A DNA stretch of 64,000 nt from Variovorax flavidus (GCF_030317145.1 NZ_JASZYE010000001.1:558001-622000), one strand, 5' to 3'; positions 16,865 to 26,260 are shown, counted from the first letter of the stretch. Numbers and translations are program-made. Notes: a model not told the origin generated them from the sequence alone.

Positions 16865-18777
16865 AACTCCGCATCCAGCGCCCACCGGATGTTCGAGGAT
16901 TGGCGAAAGCCGTGCTGTTCTCCCGCGAAGAGCAGGTACTGCGCGGTGATGCCCTTCTGGCGCAGTGCCGTGACCATCGACTCCGTCTGGCTGGGCGGGA
17001 CGATCTTGTCCTCCGCGCCCTGGAAGAAGGCGACAGGCGCCGTGAGCCGGTCGGCGTTGCGAACCGGGGAGCGCTCGAGGTAGGGTCCGCGGTCACCGTC
17101 GGGGCCCGTGTACGGCGCGATCAGCCAGTCCAGGTAGCGGGACTCGAACTTGTGCGTGTCGCGGGCCAGGGCCTCCGGATCGCTGACCCCGTAGTGGCTC
17201 CCGCCGGCCCGGAACAGCCCGCGCACGGACGGATCGCCGGAGCTCAGGCAACTGAGCACCGTGAAGCCTCCGGCACTGCTGCCGGAGATGACGATGCGGC
17301 TTGCATCGACCCATTCCCTGTCCGCCAGGTACTGCGCGGCGGCGGCGCAGTCCTCGACATCGACGACGCCCCACATCCGATGCAGGCGCTCGCGGTACGC
17401 GCGGCCGTAGCCGGTGCTTCCGCCGTAGTCGACGTCGACCACCGCGATGCCGCGGCTGGTCCAGAACTGCGTGCGCAGGTCCAGCGCGATCGACGCCGAG
17501 GAGGTGGGCCCCCCATGGCATCGGACCAGGAGCGGCGGCAACTCCGCGTCCGGGGCGCGATGGTCGGCATTCGTCGGTGGATAGAAAAGGCCGAACGCCG
17601 TCTGGCCGCGCGGCGTTGGGAACTCGATCGGTTGCGGTGCAGCAAAGTGGCGGTTGATCGCGGGATCGTCGGCGAGAGTGCCGGACTTCCGGATGGCCTT
17701 GGCTTCGCCGGAGCGTGGGTCCAGGAGAACGATCGCGCTGGCCAGCGCCGGCCCGCCGGCCTTGAACGCCACCTTCCCACCTTGCGCGCGCACCGAGGAA
17801 AAGTCGCTGTAGGGCAGGTCGATCCCCGTCAGCCTGCCGCTGTCGAGGTCCAGCAGTGCCAGCTTGCCAAGGCCTCCCTCAACGTACGCGCACACCGCTT
17901 CCTTCGCCGACAGGAAGGCGTAGGTGGACATGCCCAGGTTCCATTGCGGCCGGCCGAACTCGGCTGCCTTCGGGCAGACATTGACGGCACTTCCGTTCGC
18001 TTCCGCCCGATAGATGTTCCACCACCCGGAGCGGTCTGACACGAAATGAAGGACGCCGTCGGGCGACCATTCCGGCTGGAACACGGACTCGCCGGGACCG
18101 CCGGCGATCCGCGTCGGGTTCTGCAAGGTCGCGCCGTCGAACTCCGCGACCCACAGCTCGGTCCCCACCCATGGCATCTGCGGGTGGTCCCATGCCAGCC
18201 ACGCGAGGCGGCGACCGTCCGGACTGAGACGCGGCGAGGCGAAGAAGTCATGGCCCTGGATCAGGACGGTCCCGGCGCCTTCCGACGTCGCGTTCAGCGC
18301 CACGATCGTGTTGGCGGCCTCCTTGCCTGGCCGACGGTGGTCCTCGCGCACGCCGATCCACAGGCGGCGGGAGCTGTCGATCTGTCCGTCGGCGTACCGA
18401 AGCGCGGCATGGGGATCGCCCGGGGCGGGTGGCGGGGTCAGCGGCACGGGGGAGCCGCTGCCGTCGACACGGTAGAGCCGCTGGTCCTTGAAGTCGCTGA
18501 AGTAGCTCACGCCGTCCGCGACCAGCGCTGCGGCACCGCCGTATTCGTGCACCCGCGTGCGTGCGGAAAACGGCAGCGCCGTGATATCGGACTGCGTCCC
18601 GTCGTCGTTTTGACGAACGAGCACGTTGCGCCCGGCCTCTTGCGGCCGCCCTTCGACCCAGTACACGTCGCCGCCATCGAGCAGCACGTCGACAAGATTG
18701 ATCGCGGCGCTCGCCACGAGCTCGGATGTGATGGGGGACAACCAGGTGCCGAAGGGCGCCTCAGTCGGGTTGGGCAT
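16819..18777 (-). CDS. Prolyl oligopeptidase family (S9) serine peptidase
   Basis: 652 residues from ATG 18777 (GAGGAG site upstream); the frame stays open further upstream without start support. N-terminal beta-propeller (about 50-370, WD40/PD40-like motifs such as LSPDGRRLAW) followed by an alpha/beta-hydrolase domain with nucleophile Ser in GSSAGGF, Asp in GAEDKIVPP and His in GEQHGFR. It has no signal peptide, so it is likely a cytoplasmic dipeptidyl/acylaminoacyl peptidase. Overlaps the end of mxaL tail to tail. No obvious link to alcohol oxidation beyond location. Confidence 0.9.
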   Translation of the reverse strand: MPNPTEAPFGTWLSPITSELVASAAINLVDVLLDGGDVYWVEGRPQEAGRNVLVRQNDDGTQSDITALPFSARTRVHEYGGAAALVADGVSYFSDFKDQRLYRVDGSGSPVPLTPPPAPGDPHAALRYADGQIDSSRRLWIGVREDHRRPGKEAANTIVALNATSEGAGTVLIQGHDFFASPRLSPDGRRLAWLAWDHPQMPWVGTELWVAEFDGATLQNPTRIAGGPGESVFQPEWSPDGVLHFVSDRSGWWNIYRAEANGSAVNVCPKAAEFGRPQWNLGMSTYAFLSAKEAVCAYVEGGLGKLALLDLDSGRLTGIDLPYSDFSSVRAQGGKVAFKAGGPALASAIVLLDPRSGEAKAIRKSGTLADDPAINRHFAAPQPIEFPTPRGQTAFGLFYPPTNADHRAPDAELPPLLVRCHGGPTSSASIALDLRTQFWTSRGIAVVDVDYGGSTGYGRAYRERLHRMWGVVDVEDCAAAAQYLADREWVDASRIVISGSSAGGFTVLSCLSSGDPSVRGLFRAGGSHYGVSDPEALARDTHKFESRYLDWLIAPYTGPDGDRGPYLERSPVRNADRLTAPVAFFQGAEDKIVPPSQTESMVTALRQKGITAQYLLFAGEQHGFRQSSNIRWALDAEFYFFSTLVFRTHGAT

Positions 18778-18902
18778 GGGACTCCTCGGGTGGATGGGCC
18801 GCGGCCGTCGCAGCAGGCCTGAGGGCAAAAACGATTGTAAGGATGCCCCTGGCCTGACATGCTCCATGCGGAACGAGCTGGCTCCAATTGGAGGGATGGC
18901 AG

Positions 18903-19814
18903 ATGAGAGCTGTATGGCGGCTGTCGCGATCGCGTGCCCGCAACCCGGGACGATGGGATTTCGCCTGGGTGCTCGTGGTGACCGTGCTGACCTTCGTGCT
19001 GTCGAGCACCTTCGAATTGCGGGAACGGCTGGCTGTCGTCTTCTCGCATGGCGAGGCATGGCAGGTCGACGAGGTTCCGCTCACGCTGGTCGCACTGTCG
19101 CTCGGCCTGGCCTGGTATGCGCGGCGCCGTGGCCAGGAGGCGGCGCGCCTGCTGGCGCAGAACCGCGAGCTCGCCCAGAAACTGATTGCGCGCCAGGACG
19201 ACGAGCGCCTCGCACTGGCGCGCGAGCTGCATGACGAGTTCGGCCAGCATTGCACGGCGATCCGCATCGAGGCCACCTACATCCAGCGCTCGCGCTCGCT
19301 GGACCAGATCGGGGAAGCCGCGCGGCGCGCCGCCGCATCGGCAGAACTGCTGCAGGACGGCGTGCGGCGCCTGGTGCGGCGGCTGCGACCGGCGGAGCTC
19401 GACCAGCTCGGGCTGGTCGCCGCGATGCAGTCGCTGTGCGAAGCCTGGGCGTCGCGCAGCGGCGTGCCCTGCGTGTTCCATTCGGGCGGTGATCTGCGCC
19501 AGCGCGGCGAGGCCATCGACACCACCATCTACCGGGTGACGCAGGAGGCGCTGGCCAATGTCGTGCGTCACGCGAATGCCACGCGCGTGAAGATCGAGCT
19601 CACGGCGACGTCGCAGGTCCTGAGCCTGAGCGTGGAAGACGATGGCCGCGGCTTCACCGCAGCGACGCCGGAACGCGGCTTCGGCCTGCTCGGCGCGACC
19701 GAGCGCGCCGCTGCCCTCGGAGGCAGCTTCGAGGCCGATAGCGCACCGGGCGCCGGCACGCGCATCCGCATGCGGCTGCCGCTGGCGCCCGAACTTCGCG
19801 CGGAGGCCGCGTGA
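18903..19814 (+). CDS. Sensor histidine kinase, NarL/LuxR-type system (HisKA_3)
   Basis: 303 residues from ATG 18903, with GGAGGG seven bases before it (a TTG at 18888 is possible). Two membrane spans (about 19-35 and 59-72) bracket a short periplasmic loop of only some 24 residues; there is no large sensor domain. Dimerisation box with phosphorylated His110 (ARELHDEFGQH), N-box TQEALANVVRHANA and G-box DDGRGF. Coupled to the response regulator by a 4-bp overlap. Placed between the alcohol-oxidation genes and the TonB receptor, it may sense metal or alcohol status. Confidence 0.9.
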   Translation: MRAVWRLSRSRARNPGRWDFAWVLVVTVLTFVLSSTFELRERLAVVFSHGEAWQVDEVPLTLVALSLGLAWYARRRGQEAARLLAQNRELAQKLIARQDDERLALARELHDEFGQHCTAIRIEATYIQRSRSLDQIGEAARRAAASAELLQDGVRRLVRRLRPAELDQLGLVAAMQSLCEAWASRSGVPCVFHSGGDLRQRGEAIDTTIYRVTQEALANVVRHANATRVKIELTATSQVLSLSVEDDGRGFTAATPERGFGLLGATERAAALGGSFEADSAPGAGTRIRMRLPLAPELRAEAA

Positions 19815-20446
19815 TCCGGCTGATGCTGGTCGACGACCATCCCGTGGTGCGCGCGGGATACCGCCACCTCCTGGAACAGGACGGCGACATGGCGGTCGTT
19901 GCGCAGGCGGCCAGCGTGGACGAGGCTTGCGCGCTGGCCGCGCTCCATGAGCCCGACATCACCGTCACCGACCTGGCGATGCCCGGCAGCAGCGGGCTCG
20001 AATTGATTCGCCGTCTGCGCGAACGCGATGCGCAGGCGCGCACGCTGGTCTTCAGCATGCACGACACCGACATGCTGGTGCATCGCGCGCTCGAAGTCGG
20101 AGCGCTGGGCTTCGTCTCCAAGACCAGCCCGCCCGAGTGCCTGATCGATGCGGTCCACAGCGTGCGCGACGGGCGCCGCTACCTGAGCCCGGCGCTGGCG
20201 CAGCGTCTGCTCGACGGCGCCGAGGAGGCCGCGGCCTTCGATTCGCTGACGCAGCGCGAGTTCGAGATCTTCCGGCTGCTGTCGCGCGGCGAATCGCTGG
20301 CCGCCTGTGCGCGCACCTTGCATCTGAGCCAGAAGACCGTGTCGAACCTCCAGAGCCTCATCAAGGACAAACTGGGCATCCACACCACGGCGGCGATGGC
20401 GCACCTGGCGCTTCGCCACGGCCTCATCCCTCCCGAAGACGCCTGA
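19811..20446 (+). CDS. NarL/FixJ-family response regulator
   Basis: 211 residues; GTG start at 19811 overlapping the kinase stop (GTGA). Receiver domain (1-120) with acidic pocket Asp8-Asp9, phospho-acceptor Asp54 (VTDLAMPG) and Lys in VSKTSPP; C-terminal LuxR-type helix-turn-helix (about 145-205, LTQREFEIFRLLSRGES). Cognate of the preceding kinase. Related NarL-type pairs control PQQ alcohol-dehydrogenase genes in other proteobacteria, so xoxF, the ABC/mxa operon and the TonB receptor are likely targets, by inference. Confidence 0.9.
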   Translation: MIRLMLVDDHPVVRAGYRHLLEQDGDMAVVAQAASVDEACALAALHEPDITVTDLAMPGSSGLELIRRLRERDAQARTLVFSMHDTDMLVHRALEVGALGFVSKTSPPECLIDAVHSVRDGRRYLSPALAQRLLDGAEEAAAFDSLTQREFEIFRLLSRGESLAACARTLHLSQKTVSNLQSLIKDKLGIHTTAAMAHLALRHGLIPPEDA

Positions 20447-20464
20447 GCCCACCGGCCTCACGTC

Positions 20465-20477
20465 GGGAAATCTTCCC
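20465..20477. promoter_or_regulatory. Inverted repeat upstream of the TonB receptor gene
   Basis: GGGAA-ATC-TTCCC lies 85 bp upstream of the receptor start and right after the response-regulator gene. It is symmetrical like a dimeric operator and resembles the AGGG-GAAA-CCCT element in front of xoxF. Function is a guess. Confidence 0.3.
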
Positions 20478-20562
20478 TGTCGCGTTCGGACGCACTGCGA
20501 TAACTTGGCGGAAGGGCGCGCAGTCATGCGCGAAAACAAGTTCAAACACCCGAGGAGACACC

Positions 20563-23124
20563 ATGTCCGGCAACGCGCGCGCGGTTGCATTCCCGTCAGC
20601 GCCTGTGGCCGCGGCGGCTCTGCTGCTGTGCCATGGCCTGGTGGCCCACGCGCAGGTCGAGCCGCCGGGGGAGTCGGCCCAGGCCGTGCAGCCCACGGCG
20701 GAGCTGCCCACCGTCACCGTCATCGGCATCACCCCGCTGCCGGGGCTGGACGTGCCGCGCGACCAGGTGCCCTCGAACGTGCAGACCGCGACCGGCGCCG
20801 ACATGGAGCGCTTTCACTCGCTCGACCTGTCGAACTTCCTGTCCCGCGCCATCGGCGGCGTGAGCATCACCGAGACGCAGGGCAATCCCTTCCAGCCGGA
20901 CATCAACTACCGCGGGTTCACGGCGTCGCCGCTGCTCGGCACGCCGCAAGGGCTCTCGGTGTTCCTGGACGGCGTGCGGCTGAACCAGCCCTTCGGCGAT
21001 GTCGTCAGCTGGGACCTGTTCTCGCGCACGGCCATCGCGTCGATCGCCCTGATGCCGGGCAGCAATCCGCTGTTCGGCCTCAACACCCTGGGCGGCGCGC
21101 TGTCGATCCAGACCAAGGACGGCATCCATTACCCGGGCACATCGGTCCAGGTGCTGGGCGGCTCGTACGGCCGGGCAGCCGCGGAGTTCGAGACCGGCGG
21201 CCAAAACCTCGACAACGGCGTGCACTGGTACGTCACCGGCAATCGCTTTCACGAAGACGGCTGGCGCACCGCATCGCCTTCCGACCTGCGCCAGCTGTTC
21301 GGCAAGGTCGGCCGGAAGACGCGCGATGGCGATGTGTCGCTGACGGTTGCCCTGGCCGACAACGACCTGACCGGCAACGGCGTGCAGGAGCAGGGCGCGT
21401 TGCAGCGGGACTGGGCCAGTGTTCGCACCATCCCCGACAACACGCAGAACCGGTCGGCCTTCGTCAACCTCGCCACCGTGCAGGCCCTGAGCGAGACGAT
21501 GACCTTCTCGGGCAACGTCTACTACCGCAACATCAGGGCCAGGACCTTCAACGGCGACATCAACGACGATTCCCTCGACCAGGCGGTCTACCAGCCCAAC
21601 GCCGCGGAGCGGGCGGCACTGACGGCCGCGGGCTACACGGGATTCCCGACCAGTGGCGAGAACGCATCGAACACGCCCTTTCCGAAGTGGCGCTGCATCG
21701 CGAACGCGTTGCTGAACGACGAGCCGAACGAGAAGTGCAACGGCCTGCTCAACCAGACGGAGGCCCGTCAGACCAACTACGGCCTCGCCGGCCAGCTGTC
21801 GGCGCAGGCGACGACGGGCAGCATCGGGCACCAATTCGTCGTGGGTGCCGCGTACGACGCCAGCCGCGTGACCTTCACGCAAGGCGCGCAGTTCGGCTAC
21901 GTCAATCCGGATCGCACGATCACTCCGGTGTTCGGCCCGGGCGCATTTGCCGACGGCACCCAATCGTCCGAGGACGCCTTCGACGCTCGGGTCGATCTGT
22001 CGAGCCGCTCGCGCACGAGCAGTGTCTATGCCACCGACACGATGGCGCTCAACACGCAGACGCACCTGACGCTGTCCGGGCGCTACAACTACACCTCGAT
22101 CAAGAACGAAGACGGCCTCACGCCCGGCGGCGGACCCGGTTCACTGGACGGCGACCACAACTTCAGCCGTTTCAATCCGGCCATCGGCCTGACCTTCGCG
22201 GCGAACGAGTCGGTCACCTTCTATGCCGGCGCGAACCAGGGCAGCCGCGCGCCCACGGCGATCGAACTGGGCTGCGCCGATCCGGAGAACCCGTGCAGGC
22301 TGCCGAACGCCTTCGCCGGAGATCCGCCGCTCAAGCAGGTCGTCACCACCACCTTCGAAGCCGGCATTCGCGGAACAGTGGTCGGCAAGGTCGCCTGGAA
22401 CTTCGGCGTGTTCCGCTCCGACAACCGGGATGACATCCTCTTCGTTGCGGACAATTCAAGCGGCTTCGGCTACTTCAAGAACTTCGGCAAGACGCGGCGC
22501 CAAGGGATCGAGATGGGCCTGCAGGCCAAGCCCGCCAGCAGCTGGACGGTGGGCGGCAACCTGAGCCTGCTGGACGCGACCTACCGCAGCACGGAGACGA
22601 TCGACGGCTCCGGCAACAGCAGCAACGCGTCCGCGGTGGACGGCTTTCCCGGCACGGAAGGGACCATCGTGATCAACTCCGGCGACCGCATACCGCAACT
22701 GCCGCGCCAGATCCTGAAGCTCTTCGCGGACTGGGAGCCGAACGCATACTGGCGCGTCGGTGCGGACATGAATGCGGTGAGCGGCACGAACCTGCGCGGC
22801 AACGAGAACGGCTTGCACACGCCCGACGGCCTCTACTACACCGGCCCGGGTCGCAGCGGGGGCTATGCGGTGTTCAACCTTGGCGTGGACTACAAGCCAA
22901 AGCCGGGGCTGAAGCTCTTCCTGCAGATCACCAACCTGTTCGACCGCAAGTACACGACCGGCGGCCTGCTCGGGGCCAATGGCTTCACCGCGAACGGCAA
23001 CTTCATCGCCCGGCCGCTGCCGGCGAACGCGAACGGCGACTTTCCGGTCCCCCGCGCGACCTTCTACGCGCCCGGTGCGCCGCGCACCGCCTGGATCGGA
23101 TTGCGCTACACCTTCGGCGCCTGA
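20563..23124 (+). CDS. TonB-dependent outer-membrane receptor
   Basis: 853 residues from ATG 20563 (GAGGAGA site). Signal peptide (1 to about 31), plug domain (about 75-195, LPTVTVIG TonB-box-like start, FLSRAIGGVSITE, INYRGFTASP) and a 22-strand barrel ending in a typical terminal aromatic strand (WIGLRYTFGA). Its neighbours are the xoxF/mxa cluster and a two-component system, so uptake of a lanthanide complex (as for LutH/LanA-type receptors) or another cluster substrate is plausible. Generic siderophore or organic substrate receptors of this type exist in many bacteria, so the ligand is open. Confidence 0.9.
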   Translation: MSGNARAVAFPSAPVAAAALLLCHGLVAHAQVEPPGESAQAVQPTAELPTVTVIGITPLPGLDVPRDQVPSNVQTATGADMERFHSLDLSNFLSRAIGGVSITETQGNPFQPDINYRGFTASPLLGTPQGLSVFLDGVRLNQPFGDVVSWDLFSRTAIASIALMPGSNPLFGLNTLGGALSIQTKDGIHYPGTSVQVLGGSYGRAAAEFETGGQNLDNGVHWYVTGNRFHEDGWRTASPSDLRQLFGKVGRKTRDGDVSLTVALADNDLTGNGVQEQGALQRDWASVRTIPDNTQNRSAFVNLATVQALSETMTFSGNVYYRNIRARTFNGDINDDSLDQAVYQPNAAERAALTAAGYTGFPTSGENASNTPFPKWRCIANALLNDEPNEKCNGLLNQTEARQTNYGLAGQLSAQATTGSIGHQFVVGAAYDASRVTFTQGAQFGYVNPDRTITPVFGPGAFADGTQSSEDAFDARVDLSSRSRTSSVYATDTMALNTQTHLTLSGRYNYTSIKNEDGLTPGGGPGSLDGDHNFSRFNPAIGLTFAANESVTFYAGANQGSRAPTAIELGCADPENPCRLPNAFAGDPPLKQVVTTTFEAGIRGTVVGKVAWNFGVFRSDNRDDILFVADNSSGFGYFKNFGKTRRQGIEMGLQAKPASSWTVGGNLSLLDATYRSTETIDGSGNSSNASAVDGFPGTEGTIVINSGDRIPQLPRQILKLFADWEPNAYWRVGADMNAVSGTNLRGNENGLHTPDGLYYTGPGRSGGYAVFNLGVDYKPKPGLKLFLQITNLFDRKYTTGGLLGANGFTANGNFIARPLPANANGDFPVPRATFYAPGAPRTAWIGLRYTFGA

Positions 23125-23212
23125 ATCAACACGCTCGAGGCTTCACAATCAGCCTGTCGCCGTCCGCGCTCCGTGGCGGCAATCCCGCCATCGTCCGGAC
23201 AGGGGAGATCCC

Positions 23213-25912
23213 ATGAGCGTTCGCAATCTGGAACATCTCTTCAGCCCGCGTTCGGTAGCGGTGATCGGCGCGTCGGACCGGCCTGGCAGCGTCGGCTCGC
23301 TGCTCGTGCGCAACCTGCGCGATGCGGGATTCGAGGGCCCCGTCTGGCCGGTCAATCGCCGGCACGCGTCGGTGGCCGGAGGCCAGGCCTGGTCGCGGGT
23401 CTCCGAGCTGCCCGGCGTGCCGGACCTCGCGGTGATCTGCACACCGCCCGCAACCGTTCCCGCTCTCATCGGCGAACTCGGGCGGCTGGGCACGCGCGCG
23501 GCGGTCGTGCTCACGTCGGGGCTCAAGGCGCGGCCTCGCCCGAACCAGCCCACCTACGAGCAGGCCATGCTCGACGCCGCGCGTCCTCATCTGCTGCGCA
23601 TCCTCGGACCGAACAGCGTGGGGCTGCTGGTTCCGGGCGTTCGGCTCAACGCGAGCTTTGCGCATGCGACCGCACTGCCGGGCCCGCTCGGCTTCGTGTC
23701 GCAGTCGGGCGCGCTGGCCAGGGCCATGCTCGACTGGGCCAACGCGCACGGCATCGGCTTCTCCCACTTCATCTCCCTGGGCGACGGCGCAGACGTCGAT
23801 TTCGGCGATGCGCTGGACTACCTCGCGAGCGACAGCGGCACGCGGGCCATCCTGATGTATGTCGAAACCATTCGCGAGGCGCGAAAGTTCATGTCCGCAG
23901 CCCGCGCCGCGGCGAGGAACAAGCCGGTCATCGTCGTGAAGGCCGGCCGCGCACCCGAAGGTGCGAAGGCCGCGGCCTCGCACACGGGCGCGCTCGCCGG
24001 ATCGGACGCCGTGTTCGACGCGGCGGTCCGGCGTGCGGGCATGCTGCGCGTGAACAGCTTGTCCGACCTGTTCGATGCGGCCGCAACGCTGGCGCGCGCG
24101 AAGCCGCTGAGGGGAAGGCGGCTGGCGATCCTGACCAACGGCGGAGGCGCGGGCGTGCTGGCGGCCGATGCGCTGTCGCTGCGCGGCGGTGAACTGTCGA
24201 GCCTCAGCGCCGAGACGCTGGCCTTGCTGGACCAATCGCTGCCTGCAGCCTGGTCGCATGCCAATCCCATCGACATCATGGGCGACGCGCCGGTGGAGCG
24301 CTACATCGCGTCGCTGGAGGCGCTCGGGAAGGCGCAGGACGTCGATGCCGTGCTCTTCATGCATGCCCCAACAGCCGTGGTGTCGAGTGCCGACATCGCC
24401 AAGGCATGTATCCCGGCCTTCCGCGCCTCGCGGCGACCCGTGCTGACCTGCTGGATGGGCGGACATGCGGTTGCGGAGGCCCGTCAGCGCTGCGAAGAGG
24501 CGGCGATTCCCACCTACGACACGCCCGAGCGCGCGGTGAACGCCTTCCTGCACCTGGTGGAGTACCGGCGCAACCAGGACGCGCTGCTCGAAGCACCGGC
24601 GGGGGCGCCCGAGGCTTTCGCGCCCGACCGGGCCAAGGCACAGGCGATCGTGGCGGGTGCGTTGCAAGCGGGCAGGGCGCTGCTGGATGAATCGGAAGCC
24701 AAGGCGCTGTTCGGGCTCTACGGCATCCCGGTCGTCGAGACACGCACGGTGACCGACGTGGCTTCGGCCATCCGGCAGGCCGAGGCGATCGGCTTTCCGG
24801 TCGTGCTGAAGATCCTCTCGCCGGACATCTCGCACAAATCGGACGTCGGCGGCGTCGCGCTCGGGCTCGATGACCGCGACGCCGTGGCCCAGGCGGCAGA
24901 CGCCATGCTGCGGCGCGTGCGCGAACTCCGCCCCGACGCGCACCTCGCTGGCTTCACCGTCCAGTCCATGGTCAAGCGCCCGCGCGCGCATGAACTCATC
25001 GTCGGCATGGCGACCGACGCGGTGATGGGTCCTGTGATGCTGTTCGGGCACGGTGGCACGGCAGTGGAGGTGATCAGGGACCGCGAGGTCGCCCTGCCGC
25101 CGCTCAACCGGGTGCTGGCCAGCGACCTCGTGGCCCGGACGCGCGTGGCGCGGCTGCTTGCCGGCTACAGCGATCGCCCGCGCGCCGACCACGAGGCGAT
25201 CTACGCCGTGCTCGAACGCGTGTCGCAATTGATCTGCGACCTGCCGGAAGTGGTGGAGCTCGACATCAACCCGCTGCTCGCGGACGAGAACGGCGTCATT
25301 GCGCTCGACGGCCGCCTCAAGGTCGAGCGCGCAACCACCGTCGGCACGCGCCGGCTTGCCATCCGGCCCTACCCCTCGGCGCTGGAGCAGCGCGTCACGC
25401 TGGGCGGGCAGTCGATCCTGATCCGGCCGATCCGGCCCGAAGACGGTGTGCGGTTCGCCGAGTTCTATTCGAACTGCGCGCCGCGCGACATCCGGTTGCG
25501 CTTCTTCGTGAGCCGCCGGGACATCCCGCATTCGGAGCTCGCGCGCTACACGCAGATCGACTACGACCGCGAGATGGCCTTCGTCGCCATGGCGCCCGAC
25601 GCGTCGGGCGAAGAGGTGCTGCTCGGCGAAGTGCATGCCGTCTGCGATCCCGACAACGTGCGCGCGGAGTTCGCGATCCAGGTGCGATCGGGGCAGCAGC
25701 AGAAGGGGCTCGGTCGCCTGCTTCTCGATCGCATGATCGAGTACTTGCGAAGCCGCGGCACGCAGCAGCTTGCCGGCGAATGCCTCGAGGAGAACGAAGG
25801 CATGAAGCGGCTTGCCCGCGAGGCGGGCTTCACCATCGGTGCGTTGACGCGGGATCGCAGCGTTCCGTTTGCCCTGGACCTGCAAGGCGCTTCGAAGGGG
25901 GGTGCGGTGTGA
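23213..25912 (+). CDS. ADP-forming acyl-CoA synthetase fused to GNAT acetyltransferase (Pat-like)
   Basis: 899 residues from ATG 23213 (GGGGAGA site). Domains in order: CoA-binding Rossmann (about 8-130, SVAVIGASDRPGSVG), succinyl-CoA-ligase-like domains (about 145-460), ATP-grasp (about 480-700, FPVVLKILSPDISHKSDVGGV), and a C-terminal GNAT domain (about 735-890, QVRSGQQQKGLGRLLLDRM). This matches the Pat/YfiQ type of protein lysine acetyltransferases, which acetylate acetyl-CoA synthetase. The conserved synthetase His loop should be checked to tell a live ligase from a CoA sensor. Stands alone as a transcription unit. Confidence 0.88.
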   Translation: MSVRNLEHLFSPRSVAVIGASDRPGSVGSLLVRNLRDAGFEGPVWPVNRRHASVAGGQAWSRVSELPGVPDLAVICTPPATVPALIGELGRLGTRAAVVLTSGLKARPRPNQPTYEQAMLDAARPHLLRILGPNSVGLLVPGVRLNASFAHATALPGPLGFVSQSGALARAMLDWANAHGIGFSHFISLGDGADVDFGDALDYLASDSGTRAILMYVETIREARKFMSAARAAARNKPVIVVKAGRAPEGAKAAASHTGALAGSDAVFDAAVRRAGMLRVNSLSDLFDAAATLARAKPLRGRRLAILTNGGGAGVLAADALSLRGGELSSLSAETLALLDQSLPAAWSHANPIDIMGDAPVERYIASLEALGKAQDVDAVLFMHAPTAVVSSADIAKACIPAFRASRRPVLTCWMGGHAVAEARQRCEEAAIPTYDTPERAVNAFLHLVEYRRNQDALLEAPAGAPEAFAPDRAKAQAIVAGALQAGRALLDESEAKALFGLYGIPVVETRTVTDVASAIRQAEAIGFPVVLKILSPDISHKSDVGGVALGLDDRDAVAQAADAMLRRVRELRPDAHLAGFTVQSMVKRPRAHELIVGMATDAVMGPVMLFGHGGTAVEVIRDREVALPPLNRVLASDLVARTRVARLLAGYSDRPRADHEAIYAVLERVSQLICDLPEVVELDINPLLADENGVIALDGRLKVERATTVGTRRLAIRPYPSALEQRVTLGGQSILIRPIRPEDGVRFAEFYSNCAPRDIRLRFFVSRRDIPHSELARYTQIDYDREMAFVAMAPDASGEEVLLGEVHAVCDPDNVRAEFAIQVRSGQQQKGLGRLLLDRMIEYLRSRGTQQLAGECLEENEGMKRLAREAGFTIGALTRDRSVPFALDLQGASKGGAV

Positions 25913-26052
25913 GGCGATTTCGATCGCGGCGAGGGCTGCTCATTTTCGAGGCATCGCGTCCGGAGGCTACTCTGGAGTAGATTCCCGACGTTGCGCATGC
26001 TGTTGTCCACAGGTCTATCCACGAGACCCGTGGAGAAGTTCGCGGGCATGAA

Positions 26053-26075
26053 AAAGCCCGCTCTGGGCGGGCTTT
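26053..26075 (-). terminator. Rho-independent terminator
   Basis: Nine-base-pair stem AAAGCCCGC/GCGGGCTTT with a 5-base loop. On the minus strand the stem ends in a run of five T, so it works best for transcripts coming from the right; the plus strand has only three T and could give weak bidirectional termination for the acyl-CoA synthetase gene. Confidence 0.75.
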
Positions 26076-26207
26076 GGGAATGTGGCCGTGGACACTTACG
26101 CGGTCCACGTTACGGCAAAAATTCATCTGCGGAAGCCATCTTTGGTTTTTCTCGTCGTGATGACTTCGACGCGCCTAGTGAGAATCGGCTTGCCTGCGCA
26201 GGCATTT

Positions 26208-26225
26208 TACCCGGATATCCGGGTA
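26208..26225. promoter_or_regulatory. 18-bp perfect palindrome overlapping a predicted transcription start
   Basis: TACCCGGATATCCGGGTA is fully self-complementary and sits 8 bases downstream of the TATAAT hexamer on the minus strand (26233-26238), where a repressor would block transcription. No regulator gene is adjacent. The binding protein is unknown. Confidence 0.5.
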
Positions 26226-26260
26226 ACCCACGATTATAGCATGCGAAATAAGGGCGCGTG

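Larger units (their letters stand above)
26051..26226 (-). ncRNA. Candidate small RNA (short terminated transcript) in the 348-bp gap
   Basis: On the minus strand an extended -10 (TGC-TATAAT, hexamer at 26233-26238) is followed at about +1 by an 18-bp perfect palindrome. Some 175 bases further lies a Rho-independent terminator: stem 26053-26061/26067-26075 with a following T5 run. A hairpin GTGGAC...GTCCAC lies near 26088-26109. A 31-codon ORF begins near the 5' end but has no ribosome site. I do not recognise a known RNA family. The rest of the gap (25913-26050) shows no gene. Confidence 0.35.

Noticed and set aside
20505..22433. Long plus-strand open frame overlapping the TonB receptor in another phase
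   Set aside because: Arg/Ala/Pro/Gly-rich product without signal peptide or motif; the receptor frame is convincing.
23126..25885. A very long open frame on the minus strand opposite the acyl-CoA synthetase gene
   Set aside because: Its translation is rich in Arg, Ala, Gly and His with no domain, a usual by-product of high-GC coding sequence; the plus-strand gene has full domains.
26208..26225. Palindrome as an insertion-sequence end or phage attachment site
   Set aside because: No matching copy, transposase or integrase is seen near the tRNA-Pro or elsewhere in the window; no CRISPR arrays or IS elements were found either.
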